NCBI GenBank assembly: GCA_907163375.1
Contig: CAJQUW010016139.1
Location: 30,734 to 94,733, forward strand
Reading direction: 5' to 3'
From: Prostheceraeus crozeri
Taxonomy: Eukaryota; Platyhelminthes; Polycladida; Euryleptidae
DNA: 64,000 nt
In this document: positions 46,394 to 59,365 of the stretch, piece after piece
How positions within the stretch are numbered: the first letter of the stretch is position 1
Layout: every line of letters starts with the position of its first letter
Translations under genes and position numbers: made by a program
The notes under the pieces: generated by a model
Seen by the model: only the letters and a program-made list of their open reading frames with translations
Databases searched by the model: none
What the model was told of the DNA's origin: nothing

Positions 46394-49092
46394 TACGAAG
46401 TCGTCAACTTGATCGTAGAACTCGAGGTTGTTTTGTACATGTTTACAAGCATTAACTGGTCACCTATCATGAATGGCTCTGTAGATGTTGAAGCTGTGTT
46501 GGATTTCTTTCTTTTAACTATACATAGATGTATTGCACATTATGTCCCTGTGATTACCGAAAAAAAGTATTGTTCAAGAGCTCCGAAAATTCTACGAAAA
46601 CTCCTTGCTAGGAAGAAGAAATATTATAAGAAAAATTCCGCAAAATATAAAGAAGTTGCACAAGAATATGATCACGCAGTAGAACAAATAGCGATGTTTA
46701 GAGAGGAAAAGCTAACTCAGAGTGGAGATATTCGTAAATTTTGCGCCTATGCTAAGCGCCGAACGAAAAGTAGTCGCGCCATTCCAGCCATCTGCAATGA
46801 AAATGACAGTATGATTTTTGACACCCTCGATAAAGCAAACTTATCAAATGCTTACTTTGCATCCGTTTTTACATCAGACGATAATGCCTTACCTCCCTTC
46901 CCTAAACGAGTAAATCCTGGAATATCTCTGGATTTAATTCATTTTACTCCGGAACTTGTTGAAAGAGCTCTAGAACGGTTGCCGCCTAAATTATCACAAA
47001 CTCCTGATGATATCCCTCTATTTATTCTTCGTCGTCTTGCTAGTACTCTCGCATTCCCATTAAGTTGCTTTTTTTGATCTATCCATGTCAACCGGCAAAT
47101 TACCATCTATTTGGAAAAAAGCTCTAGTCTGTCTAGTCTTTAAGAACAAAGGATCCTCCTCTTCCCCCAATAGCTATCGCACGATCTCACATACCTCTGG
47201 CTGTTGTAAGGTCATGGAAAGGGTAATTTCTGATGAAATATATTCCTCTACAATGAACCATAAGCTTTTATCAATGGAACAGCACGGTTTCCTTCCCCGA
47301 CGTTCAACAGTTACACACATGCTCAGTTCGATATTCGAAATGTGTTCTGTATTAAGTCTCCATAATCGCTTCGATTGCGTGTACATTGATTTCTCTAAGG
47401 GCTCCGACACAGTATCAATACCTAGGCTTCTCCATAAACTCTCAGGCTATGGTTTCAATGGTCAATTGCTCCAATGGATTAATAATTATCTATGTAATCG
47501 AAATCAGAGAGTCCTAATCAACACCATCACTTCGGACGAGGTAGCTGTTACAAGTGGCGTGCCCCAAGGTTCTGTTCTTGGACCTGTATTGTTCCTTCTT
47601 TATGTCAATGACGTGTTTGAGTGCCTTGTTGGATCGACTTCAGCCCACCTTTATGCTGATGACTTGAAATTTATGTCAACCAGAAGTTATAGCTCCTCTT
47701 CACAAGTATCTTCAGACCTAAAACATACTCTTCTCAAATTTGATAATTGGTATAAAACATGGCAACTGAAGATTTCTATGCAAAAAAGCTTACTGCTTAC
47801 TGCTGGAGATCGACATGCTCCTTCCGTCAACTATCATCTTGACAGCGTATCCCGGAAAAATTCAGCCACTGTGGCTTTTTGATCTCATCAGATCTCAGAT
47901 TTAGTGATCACTGTGCGCACATCAGCTCAACCGCATATGCCGGAGCATACTGTATCCTAAAATCTTTCGTTTGCCACAGCTCCCGTACCTTAATAAAAGC
48001 CTTTGTTGTCTTTGTTCGTCCTCTCTTGGAATATGGAAGTGTAATCTTTTCACCGTACCTCAAACGCGACATTTTCCGTATTGAGCGTGTCCAGAGATTC
48101 TTCACCCGCATCGTTTGTAAACGATCTGGTATCAAGTATGACAGCTATTCTCATCGATTACAATTGTTAAAATTAAAATCTCTAGAATATAGGCGCATTT
48201 TCTTGGACTTGTGCTTCTTGTATAAACTGTACCATAATCATTTCGACTTGTCGCTCAACTCTTTCTTTACCACCTACCTTTCATCTCAAATTACTGGAGG
48301 TCAATCACGTAACAGCTGTCAGATTGTGCCAGTCTTAAAAGTTAATTCGAACTATCTCAGTGGATTGTTTTTCTTTCGCGTCATTAAAATATAGAATTCA
48401 TTGAACGATTCAATAATGAAAGCTCCAACCTTCATGATGTTCAAGAAAAGACTCAAATCAGTTGATCTAAGCGAATTTTGCTCATACTGTGACTACCAAT
48501 ATGTGATTTCGTATAAAATTATTTGACAAGTGCATTTTATACCTGATGGTAAATTTTATTTAGATAAATTCCTACATTCCATATTGAAGATGATTCTCAT
48601 TATAATGAAGATCAATAAGAGTCTCAATCTCATTGATCCGAGTGAATTTGCATATATTGTGACCATGATCATTAAAGTGTAAATTACAATCATTTCTATA
48701 TTAGATGTTAAGCATTTACGTTCTTTTGCTCCATTGTGAGGACTCCCATCCAGTGAACTCTTATCATGTCGTGATCATCACTTTTCAAATTTGTAAACAT
48801 AGGCCCTACAGATCTCACGTATTTTGTATATGGTATATGATGTATATCATGATGACTCCTCAAAGTTGTAAATATGTACTGTAGGTCTCATATAATTTGT
48901 TTATGATGTGCATGTACATCATGATCACTCGGTAAATTTGTAAATATAGGTCTCATGTATTTTTTATTGATGCTTAACTTTGCGTATGCAGATGTTGCAC
49001 GTGTTATCAACGCTTACTTGTAAGTGCCCTTGCGGCCTTCGCTTTGCGTTTTCTGTATATTTCAGAATAAACATTTATGACTTATGACTTAA
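46394..49092 (+). mobile_element. CR1/Jockey-group LINE, 5'-truncated, frameshifted
   Basis: Three consecutive frames (46409-47077, 47085-47882, 47879-48394) encode a linker region, a reverse transcriptase and the C-terminal domain. Motifs: YIDFSKGSDTVSIPRLL (usually FSKAFD), SGVPQGSVLGPVLFLLYVND, HLYADDLKF, then FVRPLLEYGSVIFSPYL and LKSLEYRRIFLDL. A one-base shift occurs in a T run near 47070, and a stop/shift near 47880. Endonuclease is absent. The 3' end closes with TTATGACTTATGACTT (to 49092), the short tandem tail typical of CR1-like elements. Confidence 0.85.
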
Positions 49093-50539
49093 TAAACCAA
49101 GAAAAGCTTCCATTCTTATTCTGGTTTTATTGACATCATCTTTCTGTGCTGTCTGCTGTCGTTGCTTTATCCTAAATCGAGAGTTATTTTTCCATCAATG
49201 AACAAAATCATGTTTCTTCGAAGTTTCTATCAATTTCCTTAAGTTTTGATTTCACAAATCATTCAATTCAGCTAACAGATGCGCTCTTATGCTTAGTATA
49301 CTTTATCTACAAAAAGAAATAATAATTGACAAAATAACTTTCAAATAAAGTGTAAACCAGAGAGCAACTTGAACCAACAGTTAATGGATAGAACAAAATA
49401 TTTGATGAAGATTAATTACAATACAAGAAACAATCATATGTACATGTAAGTACATTAAAACAGCATTTAATGAAATTTTATTACATGCTGTTGCATAACT
49501 GCTTCTCTTGCCTTTCAGCAATTTATGTGTATACCTAATCGTGAGGCTTCTACCTCGCCAAATCATATGACCTTAGTGATTGACACTCCATGACCAGTTA
49601 AATTTCATGTCCGCATAGAATGCTACAATTTTTGACTTTGACCTGATGTAGACTACGGCCAAAATGTGGGACAGACTTTCGCTTAATAGTTCGAGTTCTA
49701 CACATACCTTTTGATTTTTACGACTATCACAATTGGATGACTAGCGTTTTGCAGAAATATCATCCTGATTAATATGATAGAAGTCACCCAATTCCTATGA
49801 ATTAGTTGCACGAAAAATCGAAAGTTGACTGACCTTATAGACAGGGATATCAGCGTGGTTTTATTTTTACCAATTTCCGAATGTTAACTTAAGTCCTTAA
49901 TTTTTGAAGCCTGTTTATTGTCTGCTTTGGGTACAGTTTGTTAAAATTCGTTAATTAGTTAACTTACGGAAATTACATTTTGGCATTTGAATTAACAAAC
50001 TGACTAATTTCCGTTACTCTAATTTAAGTTCGTTATAATTCGCTAATTTTGCTGAATAATAAGCAATGAGCGGGGAATTTGGACAGTCGCGAATACATGA
50101 TGGCCTTTTGAAAAATTATGATGAAATTATCTTCTAAAAGTAAAAATTTTGAGCTCGATGGCTTCATTAGCGCTTATTAGCGCAGACTGAATACTATTTT
50201 TGTGTCGCAGCACCTTTGCTTGATTAAGAGGTTGCTTAGATGAGAATTAAATACAATTAGATGACTTGTTTTCCTTTATCGCAAATACGTGGATTCAACG
50301 GGATTCGTTTCTGCTGGATATCGGTAACGGTTAAAGACCGGCCCTTACAAATGTAGTGAACTAACGACTGCATTTTTTTCAATATTTATTTGAGATTTTT
50401 CATTTGTGATTCTCATTTATATGAAGATTATCATAAACCGGTGAGTTATCAACGCATCCGTAATATTTTGTAATGAGTAGTGAGAAGCATCATGTAATAA
50501 TATAGAACTTACAATTAGAACAACAAGAACTCTATTCCT
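49093..50539. other. no gene; weak duplication matches
   Basis: AT-rich DNA with TTAGTTAACTTACGGAAATT-type words that partly match 57190-57740. Confidence 0.4.
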
Positions 50540-51065
50540 ACATTGATAAAATACTCAACATGCTTTCTGAAGGTTCCTGAGCAAGTTGCGATATTTATTT
50601 TCTCTTCTACAATAAAGCTAATTTAAGCCTGATGTATTAATTTCTCAGCATATGATAATTTAACGAATTAGCCAGTTATCTAACGATTCTCTTTAGCTTC
50701 CATTGCATTTTCCATAATAACGAAGGAACGATTAACGGAACCAGCTGTTATAGTTAACAGAAATACATTTATATAATTTTGAGATCATCGACACCAGCCA
50801 CTATTTGTGAAAACAAAACACGGTTGCTCAGTTAGATTCAAACTCACATAAACTGAATTAGAACTAAGAAATAGTAGAGAATAGCATGTGAATCTTGAAT
50901 ATGTAGTTGAAATTCTTTTCGTCTCTATCATGTTCTCAAGTCCTAACATCTCGTCATGAAAGTGACATCCATCACATAAATCTTTTCCATAATGTTTTCG
51001 TGATTCATGTCTGAGAAATCATTCCGTTCTATTAAAGTCTAAACCAATAAGTTGAAAAACACAAA

Positions 51066-52638
51066 AGCGCAATTTTACATCATTCTTTTGTGCTTTAATC
51101 AATCGCTTCACGAAAGCACAAATCAAATTCAGAAGTAGAGCATAATTATAAACCTGATTTTTGTTGGCACATAATAAAGGGAATTAAATATGCTGAAAAT
51201 TGAGAGTGACGCACTCAATATTTGCTATGCTGAGCGGTTCTGTTTTGTGCGACATTTCTCCCAAGCATTTTGGGAGTGGCTAAAAATAATGGGTCGTTAG
51301 CAGCTATCATAATTGCTATGATCATAATAGCTACCATAACAGCTATCATATATTAACAGCTTCCTTTTGCACATGACAGGGAGTTATGGTGCGCTTTGAT
51401 TTTGTAGAATACTATAAATATTTGCTCTATAAAAATAGGTGCATTTTCTCAGAGCAGGTATTAAGAGTTATACTCGCACATGTTGTTGTGTAGCTCGCGC
51501 TTACCACACACTCATGAACCTCTTCTACGCCTATTGAGGGCATTTCATCTATTGACTATCATTTTATCTATGCTTAGTTTACAGTGAAAAAGTTGGGGGT
51601 AAAAAGATGATACGTAAAATGCAACATGCTGAATTCTTTCTCAGAAGTTTCCGCAATCTTCATATGTCGAATTTCACAATTGAGATGCTTTTAAGTTTTC
51701 AGAAAATATAATTTACTTAGGCCATATACACGCATGTAATTCCTTTTGATGCAACTGATGCTAGTTTCCCCTACTTTTCCAGATAACAAAGTAAATATGG
51801 GATATTTAAATGATATGAACTAATTTCCATAAACATACGCATGTTGATGGCTCTGAGAAATACCAAATTTCTAAATTTATGTTTACCATGAATCACTGAA
51901 ATATGCATGTTTAATGTACTGATAAATTAGTCAATGTTTGTTCAATAAAATGAAACTAAACGAATATCGCATTAATTATCTTCATTCTCAAGCTTTTCTC
52001 AGTTTGAAGCGTGCATAGATCGATTGTGATACCAAACTAGGCTTGTAAAAAAGCATCAAGCCAAAAGCCGTGCACTAGATGACAAGCCGATATATGTAGA
52101 GGCATAGCATTTTGTCATTTTGTTCGTAAAAGCCGTTCGTATGATCCGTTCAGATCAAAGCTTCTCTCAATCGTTAGCTCAGCTGCTCAGAAGCAGAACG
52201 TTCAACCACAAGCTCTTAAGCACTCGCTCGCTGAAAAATAAAATCCGGTTTTTGTCGCTCTGCTCGTTCAATTGCTCCCTTGAAATCCGACGAAATATCA
52301 ACCGGTCGAAAACACTGCTGAGGAGGAGATTTTCTTCTTAATCAGAAACGACAGCTTTTCTTGTCTGCTTCATTGAGGCTCATTCTCATAATTGCATGTC
52401 AAGCATGAAAGTGCGAGACTCCCCACGACAGAAAGCTTTCATCTGGTTAGACAAGTGCACAGAAACTATCGCTCCATTTCTTGACGGTGAAAAAGCCAGG
52501 CTTTTGTGATATTCAGCAAATATAGATGCGTTGTAGGCTGCAATAAGATTCCAGCATTTGCAGATGGGGTAATTGGCCAATTGTTTCCTCTGCTCTGACG
52601 AACAGGAAGAGGATTTGTTTGACTGAACATGCATATTC
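51066..52638. other. segment present only in duplication copy A
   Basis: About 1.57 kb between two blocks that are adjacent in copy B. It may be an insertion in A or a deletion from B. No inverted ends or coding motif were found. ORFs at 52120-52341 (+) and 52386-52687 (-) are unsupported. Confidence 0.5.
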
Positions 52639-53475
52639 CACTATTATATACAATGGCCTTGAATCTGTTTAATATGCCGCTTTTCAACTACTGAGAAGTT
52701 GTATTTTTGTGCCTCTGATATCTATTTGATCTTCATTTCATTGAATGAAGGAAATATTATTATTATACAACACGACCGTAGAAGACAATGGAGCTTATTT
52801 GCTTGAAAGCTGTGGTCGTCTCGAAGGCTATTAATATGCTGCACCATGACAGCAGATGCCCATGTTGAAAGCGTGTATAACGTCTTTATTCACTCTTTGG
52901 CGGAAAAAATATTCGACAATTCGTGGAATGCAAGTATTTTAATTCCAGAAAGGATTCGAAAATTGAGAAGTTAAGATAGTTATGAAAGTTTCTTTGTGAG
53001 GACTCTTTGTTTAGGTCAAGGACCATTGTAAGGTTGATTGCTGCAGCTATTTGATATTTTTAATAGATAGGCTATTCTTGATATTTTTTACATGCTTTTA
53101 TTATTGCGTACGAGCTTCAAATCACAAACAATTTTTCATATAAAAAACTGCATAATTTAGTGTAGCTCTGAAGCAACGGCATAGTTTATTGAAAATCTAT
53201 GCATCAAAAATCCTACCTGAATAGTAAAAAATGAAGCCTCAAACTAGACACAATACACAGCTTATTATTTAATCACGCTAACAAAATGTGCTGTGCTAGA
53301 GAGTTGAGCAAGCTTCACACGTTTTGGTTCCTTGATTTACTTACATGCATTTCTGATTTTCATCGAACTACAGGTAATGAATTCCTTGATGCTTCAAATT
53401 CAGAGGACTTGCCTGTTGGATTTGGAGTTAAAGTTTGTGCTGCAGCAAGCAAGGTTATCAAGAGACATTTATCAA

Positions 53476-54117
53476 TTTGATAATAAATATTTCAGATGTA
53501 AAAATTAATCAATCCAATGCAATTATTCATTGTCACGATTTGATTAAACTAATTCTTGATTTTGGATTATCGATTTAGATGTTCACTTTGACGAGTTAGT
53601 CCATACTACACATTACTTCGCGTCTCATTGTAGCCTATTATCATTTCGGGAAGTAAGTAGACATATTGTCTAAAATACATAACTGTATTCCAAATTAGAT
53701 GTGAATATTGATGAAATTATTGAAGATTACGTTCATGTATTTCATTGCAGTAAAGATCTATTATTGGGACAGTTGACTGAGCAATCACAATGCAATCAAT
53801 TTGTACATGGACAGAAAATTTAAAAAAAGTTAAGAAAAGTACTAAATTCTTACATCTAGTACCGTTATGTAATCTTGCATCAATAGCATGGATAGAGAAA
53901 CTGAATGGGTGATGCTTCAAATAGTAGTGCCCTAGAATCCTGAAAGCCATTAGTTTGTGAATATGAAATGTAAAGTAGTCTCAAAAATAATTTTTATTGT
54001 TTTTCTTGCGAGGGTGACGACATTGCATGAAAAGTATTAAATTAAATAACTTATACATTATACGATCAGTCAATTAGTTGCAATTGCTCTATTATAGCCA
54101 TCAACTAATTGCTATGC
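53476..54117. other. no gene recognised
   Basis: AT-rich interval with nothing recognisable. Confidence 0.4.
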
Positions 54118-55030
54118 TTTGACGTAGTTGACCAAGCGGCGAAGGAGGTTATTTCCCAAAGAGCTAAAGACAGAACAAAGTTTCCGGACTCTCTCAGTAA
54201 AGCGCTTATAGTCCGGCAGCCAGAACGAGTTTCTGCAGGGAATGAGGCCGAAAGTGAGACTTTCAGAGAATGATGTACACCCTATGCCTACTACGAATCG
54301 GCACGTCTGCGAGTTCTAGTGAGTTCCTCTTCTTGTCAGACAAAATCAAAGAAAAACACATGTAAATCCAATGGGACGCAGTTTGCAGTTTTTGGTTAAA
54401 ATGAAATTTTGTATGTTCTCTAATTAAGCAATAAGTACGAAGCCCACAGTTATAATTTTTTGCGTGGAATGTCTTCAGGTCATTTTCCTTCATTTTCATG
54501 CACCCCTGTCTATAAAGCTAAGCACATTTAGATTTGGCGAGCATCTTAATGTCGGCAAACATAAACATTTTGAGCAACTTTATCCACATTCAACCACATT
54601 CTCGCATACATTGCCGATCAGAAGCTTCGTAACATCACGTGCACATCATGGGAAATGACCTGAAATCATTCCATGTCAAAAATTATGACTGTGGGCATAG
54701 TACTTTTCGTTTAATTAGAGAAAACATAGAAAATTTCATTTTAGCCAAAAACTGCAATCTGCGTTCTATTGGATTTACACGTGTTCTTCTTTGATCCTGT
54801 CTGACAAGAAGAGGAACTGACTAGAACTAGGCAGACGTGCCGATTCGTAGTAGACATAGTGTGTACATAATTCTATGAAAGTCTCACTTTCGGCCTCATT
54901 CCCTGCAGAAACTCGTTCTGGCTGCCGGACTTCTTAATGGTCGATCACAGATTAAATTAGAGGCAAAACAGACGGGCCTTCGGCGTCCACCAACTTCTAC
55001 CAGTTGATGCAAGTGCAGATGCTTTGCTTT
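54118..55030 (+). mobile_element. repeat family X copy 1, split by a foldback element
   Basis: The left part (54118-54209: GTTGACCAAGCGGCG, CCCAAAGAG, AAGACAGAACAAA, GGACTCTCTCAGTAAA) and right part (about 54932-55030: GGGCCTTCGGCGTCCA, CTTCTACCAGTTGATGCAAG) are both found in the element at 63262-63549. The interior 54210-54931 is a different, later insertion. Confidence 0.6.
54210..54931. mobile_element. foldback/MITE element with 280-bp inverted arms
   Basis: The left arm 54210-54488 opens AGTCCGGCAGCCAGAACGAG, and the right arm 54650-54931 is its inverted copy with about one base in ten changed. No transposase and no clean target duplication (CTTAT against CTTAA at the flanks). Confidence 0.75.
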
Positions 55031-55341
55031 GATATGAGCAATCAGAATTGTAATCAATTAACTGCAATTTATTCCAATGTAGCAAAACTGCAGTAATTAG
55101 TAAGACTGTTGTCAATCCAAATAGATGGATGAAAAAAACTAATGATGAAAACTTCCATTTACGGAGTGATGTCATTCGCAGCTTCTACAAGTAAACAATC
55201 TCATGTTGCATTCCCCAGCATTCCTTACCTACCCAGTCTGCATTCTCTAGTAGACTGCGACAAGCGCGGCATATGTCTTTTAACACGAATGAAAGTGGCA
55301 GTTAAATAATTATTTCGAGCACATGTAGGCCTACTTGCAAG
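55031..55341. other. no gene recognised
   Basis: Short AT-rich interval; the ORF at 54957-55175 (-) crosses a repeat junction and is not called. Confidence 0.4.
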
Positions 55342-55349
55342 CTTTCTAC

Positions 55350-56037
55350 TACAGATGCACAACGGCGAAGAATTGAAACCCAAACCCGACCACCTCCCAT
55401 CCGAAACATAATTTTGAAGCCGATCCGAAAATTTTACTAATGGAAACCCGATCAATTATCTGAAAGATTAAATTGCTGCGGCTGTGGAGAATCTACTTCC
55501 AAATATTAAGACGAGCCTTTGTGAAAGGAATTAAATGAAGCTGCTCTTTATATTTTTATCATTTCTGTGACAAAATTGCTTTGATTGTATCCTTAAGTCT
55601 TTGAAGTGTGGTTATCACACATTTTTTTATTACATTGATTAATTAAAGCAGTATTTCAAAAACTACATCCTTGAAAGTGATTTACTCTCAATTGAAACCG
55701 AAAATCTAGGAGCGTTAAGTAAGGACTATGCGCATTATTTAAAATTTAGTAGTTTAATAAAAACTTGAAGTTTGATGAAGCAGGATATGGTTGGTAAGCA
55801 ACCGTTGGTAACAGATATGCGATTGAAGGCATTTACTCAACATTCCTGTTGAAAGCATGTATACAAATGTGCATGTATATATTCATGAAATTTGCATGCA
55901 TGAAATATATACCGGTACATGTAGCCTACAAAGGAGATCAACAAAAGTCAGGCATATTTACAGCTCTCGAAGTATCATAAATTCTTAACCCGAAAATGAA
56001 CCCGAAGTAAATTCGCAAACGGGTTCGCACAGCACTA
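55350..56037. mobile_element. non-autonomous hAT-like element with 8-bp duplication
   Basis: CTTTCTAC occurs directly before the left end (55342-55349) and directly after the right end (56038-56045). The ends read TACAGATGCACAACGG and, inverted, TAGTGCTGTGCGAACC, weakly inverted in the hAT manner. The duplication has T at position 2 and A at position 7, as hAT insertions prefer. No transposase. Confidence 0.6.
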
Positions 56038-56106
56038 CTTTCTACATGCTTATCTTCTTTCCAAATGCATGTAGATGAGAAAGAATTTCAATGCCTTTGT
56101 TGATAA

Positions 56107-56387
56107 TGACTTCATGTGTTTAATACCCGAGCGCTTTCGTGGCCTCTTGTGAAGGGTGGACGGCCAAGTGTGAACATGTAAAGAGATGGCTGAAAAACAT
56201 TCAATGATAACTGCCGCCAGTGACACCAATCAATCAGTGCCAAGGTAAAGACAATGAATAAAGAATTGAATGTCAATTGCATATGTTCATTGAATGTTTC
56301 TCAGCCATCTCTTATCAGGTTCATACTTGGCCGTCCATCATTGACAACAGGCCACGAAAGCGCTCGGGTATTAAACACATGAAGTCA
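56107..56387. mobile_element. 281-bp inverted-repeat element (MITE-like)
   Basis: Arms of about 105 bases start TGACTTCATGTGTTTAATAC and are inverted at the right end (GTATTAAACACATGAAGTCA). Inner parts with GAGCGCTTTCGTGGCC and AGAGATGGCTGA also pair. A spacer of about 70 bases. Target duplication not clear. Confidence 0.7.
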
Positions 56388-56744
56388 ATTGTGTTGCTTT
56401 CATTATTAAAACTCATTGGAAATCGGCATTGCTTTACAACCTATGTTGATAAACAAATGTAATTAGTATTTTCCAAGCCATTGAACTTGACTCCTCACTC
56501 ATTATTGTTTATCAAAAATCCGAACAATTGAATCTCTCTCTCCTACTTTTCAAAAAAAAATACTCACAGAAGAGATGAGCGCACAACCAAGTGGATGTTG
56601 AAATGGAAACATAATAGTCATCTTCAACTCCTGTTCTCCAACACATGTGGTCCCGCAGAGTGTATTTATGATTTTCATTTGCACTTTTGCAAGTAAATAA
56701 CTCATCAATCATTGTGGGTATAATTCAATTTAAATGTTTTTCTA

Positions 56745-59365
56745 AAAATAGGTCTACCATCAAATGTTCATTATTGTGATCCTCCCAAGTTGAATTTCAA
56801 GCCGAATGTTAATTCAACCAAGCATTTAATCAAATACCCCAACTCGTGCACTGTATGTAAAGTAAATTTATTTACAGAGCATATTTACAATGAAGATAAC
56901 TGTAATATTACGAGTAAATGACACAGCGTTTAAGAAAATTAAACCCCTGCACTTGATTTTCGATCTCCAGATTTCAAACATAGTTTTCAGGATGATTTAG
57001 AGAAGCAGTCGCCAACCTGCTTTTTGTGCGGGCCAGGTATTTCAGCGGAAACATTAACGGACTAATGATCGCTTAGCTACATGTACAGTTGTACACTCAG
57101 GTGGTCCAGTAATGCGTGCATACTACAGATATATCAAAATCAGAATTAATATGCACGCATGAGGACAGTAGTATCCATTCATTCGTTGATGAGCGGAAAT
57201 TGCACTTTTTCTGTTTGTGAATTGACCAACTGGTTAATTTTTGTTAAAAATGATAATAATAGGCTTTATTCCGAAATGACAGACGCATAACGAATAACGT
57301 TGCTCTCAATCAAATTCAGTCACTTCCATTTAAATTTCAATACTCTTCTGTCATCAATTGAGAAATCAAATAAAACTGCTTATCAGAGCTGGCAAAAAAG
57401 TAATATCATAGCTGTCGCCACAAATCAACCATTGATTCCATACTTCCCTTATATACTTACTTTGCTCTCAATCAAGTCCGCTAATACCTAATTGTACTGT
57501 ATGATATGCACTGAGTGGTAATTCGAACAGCAATATGAATGCATGTTAAACAGACACGATGGTCTCTAAAAAAGGATAAAATTAAATGCGCAATAAATTT
57601 TGAAAAATGTTTTCTCATCATTCTGATTTCGAAAAACCTAAATTACGCCAATGTACTCGATCGCTTTTAGTTGCGAGACTAATACAATTGAATTATTTGT
57701 CTTCTTTTAGCGCAGCTACGTAAATTTGACTCAATTGGTGTTTGTTCAGTATCTATAAAGCAAGCAGACCAGTCCTAAAACCTGCGACCGTATCTTTTCA
57801 ATATTAAATTGAGAAATCTCCTTTGTGACTTGTCGTACTTGTTCAGCATGAAGCTCAGCCAACATATCTGTGACAGGTTTCAATAAGGGATATCAAATCA
57901 TCTAGACCTAATACATTTCTTCTTTTGTTGCACATGTTTAATATTTTGTTCATATTGCTAAAACCTAAGATACTTTCCTGAAAGTTCCCGTATATGTTGC
58001 TAAACATTTATTTTCTCTCCAAAAAATAAAGTTAGTTTCGGTTTGATGTTTATTTCTCAATACGTGACATTCAAATGAATTAACATTAACTTAAGCTTCC
58101 GTTACTTTTCCCACAATAACGGAGTAGCGCATATGAGCTGACTGTAATAGTTATCGGAATTGATATAGAAATGAACGATTCCCGACAGTATTTATGATGA
58201 CAAAATGCCATGACTGTATGATTGATCAGTTATTAACTCCAATTCAAACTGAATTGCAATTAGGAAATAGCAGACAAAAATGAAAATATTGAATTTCTAG
58301 TTGAAATTCTCTTCGTCTCCATCATTCTATCACTCTCGAGTCCTGACATCTAGCACTGAAGCTGACATCTGTCACATAAATCTTTTCTGGAAGTTTTTCG
58401 TGACACATTCTGGCAAAATTCTTCCGTTCATTGAAGCCTGAACCAATATGTTGAATAACACTAACACTCAATGCCACACCATTCTCAATGTTGCACTATT
58501 ATTTACAATGGCATTGAATATGTTTTACAGATCACTTTTCTGCTACTGAGAAGTTGTATTTTGTGCGCCTTTTATATCTATTTGATCTTCATTTCATTGA
58601 ATGAAGGAAATATGGTCATTATACAACACGATCATAGAAGACAAAGGAGCTTCTTTGCCTGAAAGCCTTGGTCTTCTCGAAGCCTATTAATATGTTGTCC
58701 CATAGTATATACCCATGTTGAAAACGTGTATAACGGCCTCATTCAGTCTTTGTTGGAAAAAATACTCGACGATTTGCAGGATGCAAGCATTCCAATTACA
58801 GAAAGGATTAGAAAATTTAGAAGTTGAAATAGCTAAATTGAGTCTTTCGAAGGACTCTTTTTTTTGGTCAAATACTATTATGTATCAATCAATACCTATA
58901 GGTACACAAATACCTATATTTCTTTCTTCAAGCTAGAAAGGATTGATTGCTAAAGCTATGTGACATTTTTAATAGATAGGCCTACAATCCATTATTCTTG
59001 ATCTCTTTACATGTTTATCATTATCATGCATAAGTTTCAAATCACAAACAATTTTTCATATAAAAAGCTGCATGATTTAGTATAGCTCTGAAACAATGGC
59101 AGACATCATTAGTGATCTTGCATCAAAAATCCTAACACAATTTCCGGACACAATAAACATCATGTTATTTAATCACGCCAATAAAATGCACTGTGCTAGG
59201 GTGTTGCACAAGCTTCACACCTTTGGTTTCTTGATTTATTTACATGTGTTTTTGATTGTCATCGAAGTACAAGTAATGAATTCCTTGATGCTTCAAATTC
59301 AGAGGACTTACCTGTTGGATTTGGAGTTAAAGTTTGTGCTGGAGCAAGGAAAGATAAGAGAAATG
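56745..59365 (+). repeat. segmental duplication, copy B
   Basis: The copy without the LINE and without the 1.57-kb segment. The best-preserved part, 59273-59358, differs from 53376-53461 at only three positions, while sequence either side differs at roughly one base in six. The plus frame there reads NEFLDASNSEDLPVGFGVKV followed by CAGARK. Confidence 0.75.

Larger units (their letters stand above)
46203..53475 (+). repeat. segmental duplication, copy A
   Basis: Three blocks match copy B in the same order: 46203-46393 with 56745-56950, 50540-51065 with 57935-58460, and 52640-53475 with 58492-59365. Weaker matches lie between (49920-50290 with 57190-57740). Copy A additionally holds a LINE (46.4-49.1 kb) and about 1.57 kb at 51.07-52.63 kb that copy B lacks. 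The divergence by eye, roughly a fifth of bases, points to an old event. Confidence 0.75.

Noticed and set aside
55478-55510. Plus-strand NCCGCGES peptide with a CCG motif
   Set aside because: It lies in the interior of a hAT-like element and has no splice sites or extended frame.
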